Source of the DNA: an uncultured Collinsella sp.
Lineage (GTDB): Bacteria > Actinomycetota > Coriobacteriia > Coriobacteriales > Coriobacteriaceae
NCBI GenBank assembly: GCA_902495955.1
Contig: CABUZE010000065.1
Span: 1-5,537, forward strand
DNA: 5,537 nucleotides
Direction: 5' to 3'
Both the position numbers and the translations under genes were made by a program. This document shows positions 4,998-5,537 of this stretch, piece by piece; position 1 is the stretch's first letter, and each line of letters begins with the position of its first letter. The notes below the pieces were generated by a model, which saw only the letters and a program-made list of their open reading frames with translations, had not been told where the DNA came from and made no database searches.

Positions 4998-5001
4998 TTC
5001 C

Positions 5002-5537
5002 ATGAGAATCGATAAGCTAGCAATGACGTCGCGCGAGGCGCTGCAGACCGCCATGAGCACGGCTGCCGACGCGCAGGCCGGCGCGGTAGAGCCGATTCAC
5101 CTGCTGTCCGCCCTGCTCGGTGCCGGCGAGCGCAATATCTCCGTGATCATCGAGCGCATCGGTGCCGACCCGGCTCAGCTTGCACGCTCCACGCAGGATG
5201 TCATTGACCACGCGCCCAAGGTTTCCGGCGAGGGTCAGCAGATGGGTCTTTCCAACGAGCTCGTCCGCGTTATCGAGAAGGCCGAGAAGAAGGCCACCAA
5301 GATGGGCGACAGCTTTGTGGTGACCGAGCATTTGCTGATGGCGCTTGCCGAGGACAAGGGCGAGGCCGGTCGTGTACTGCGCGACGCCGGCGTCACCAAG
5401 GAGCGCATCGAGCAGGTCTACGAGGAGCTGCGCGGCGATGACCGCGTGACGTCCGCCGAGGACAAGACACAGTTTGAGGCGCTGGAGCAGTACGGCCGCA
5501 ATATCTGCGACCTTGCCCGCGCCGGTAAGCTCGACCC
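5002..5537 (+). CDS. clpB: Chaperone ClpB, N-terminal part (cut by window end)
   Basis: ClpB is a cytoplasmic AAA+ disaggregase that works with DnaK to rescue aggregated proteins after heat or other stress. The first 178 codons are visible. They contain two Clp-N repeats, at about residues 1-75 (MRIDKLAMTSREALQTA, then the PIHLLSALLGAG segment) and about 80-150 (GLSNELVRVIEKAE, then VTEHLLMALAED). After them comes the linker leading to the first ATPase domain, FEALEQYGRNICDLARAGKLDP, which is a hallmark of ClpB/ClpC. RVTSAEDK before it matches the RVTS segment typical of ClpB rather than ClpC. The Walker motifs lie beyond the window. The full family length is about 850-870 residues. Codon use is strongly GC-biased, like the hydratase. 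Regulation may involve the dyad at 4888-4923, as no standard heat-shock operator is seen. Confidence 0.92.
   Translation, partial: MRIDKLAMTSREALQTAMSTAADAQAGAVEPIHLLSALLGAGERNISVIIERIGADPAQLARSTQDVIDHAPKVSGEGQQMGLSNELVRVIEKAEKKATKMGDSFVVTEHLLMALAEDKGEAGRVLRDAGVTKERIEQVYEELRGDDRVTSAEDKTQFEALEQYGRNICDLARAGKLD

Larger units (their letters stand above)
4555..5001. other. Repeat-rich intergenic region before clpB
   Basis: No gene was found in this 447-bp stretch. It holds repeat copy 3 (4562-4598), three periodic palindromes (4608-4824), a small GGTG/CACC hairpin (4848-4859) in a possible wider stem GGGA/TCCC (4831-4834, 4863-4866), a dyad at 4888-4923, and a GC-rich hairpin (4963-4980) just ahead of the clpB ribosome site. 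Open frames crossing it are interrupted or made of repeat sequence. Confidence 0.6.

Noticed and set aside
4840..5001. HAIR (HspR) or CIRCE (HrcA) operator before clpB
   Set aside because: Neither CTTGAGT-N7-ACTCAAG nor TTAGCACTC-N9-GAGTGCTAA is present. CTTA (4904-4907) with TAAG (4918-4921) is too short and wrongly spaced.

Overview
The window looks like chromosomal DNA from a high-GC Gram-positive bacterium. The GC-rich codon use, the aconitase-family hydratase, the ClpB and the abundance of small palindromic elements fit a Coriobacteriia genome such as Collinsella. That assignment is an inference from overall character, not from a marker gene.

Layout. Bases 1-405 hold no convincing gene. 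They contain two strong hairpins, a weaker dyad with GGGGAC in its loop, and the leader of the first gene. Bases 406-2706 (+) encode a complete 766-residue aconitase-superfamily hydratase with three cluster-ligand cysteines but altered motif residues. It is followed by a long hairpin (2722-2794) and a canonical intrinsic terminator (2852-2884). Bases 2980-3648 (-) and 3883-4554 (+) encode two divergently transcribed proteins of 222 and 223 residues. Each has one N-terminal membrane segment, and I do not recognise either. Both use visibly less GC-biased codons than the hydratase and clpB. Bases 5002-5537 (+) are the first 178 codons of clpB, which runs off the right edge.

Repeats are the most distinctive content. 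A stem-loop with arms RCCRCCACAAAGG / CCTTTGTGGYGGY and a 9-nt loop occurs at 2891-2925, 3759-3793 and 4562-4598. These three copies bracket the two unknown genes one by one. The first two copies share the same flanks on the same strand, but their loops are exact reverse complements, and their arm differences are compensatory. A second family, built from ATCTGTAACA half-sites, forms three palindromes at 4608-4824. Their centres lie 81 and 80 bp apart, and the last has a perfect 23-bp stem.

Functionally, the hydratase and clpB are probably independent conserved genes. The section between them (about 2.3 kb) is an accessory island of two putative envelope proteins embedded in repeats. Nothing here proves a defence or mobile system, and no transposase or recombinase is encoded. 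The repeats may be mobilised in trans, for example by a RAYT-type transposase elsewhere in the genome.
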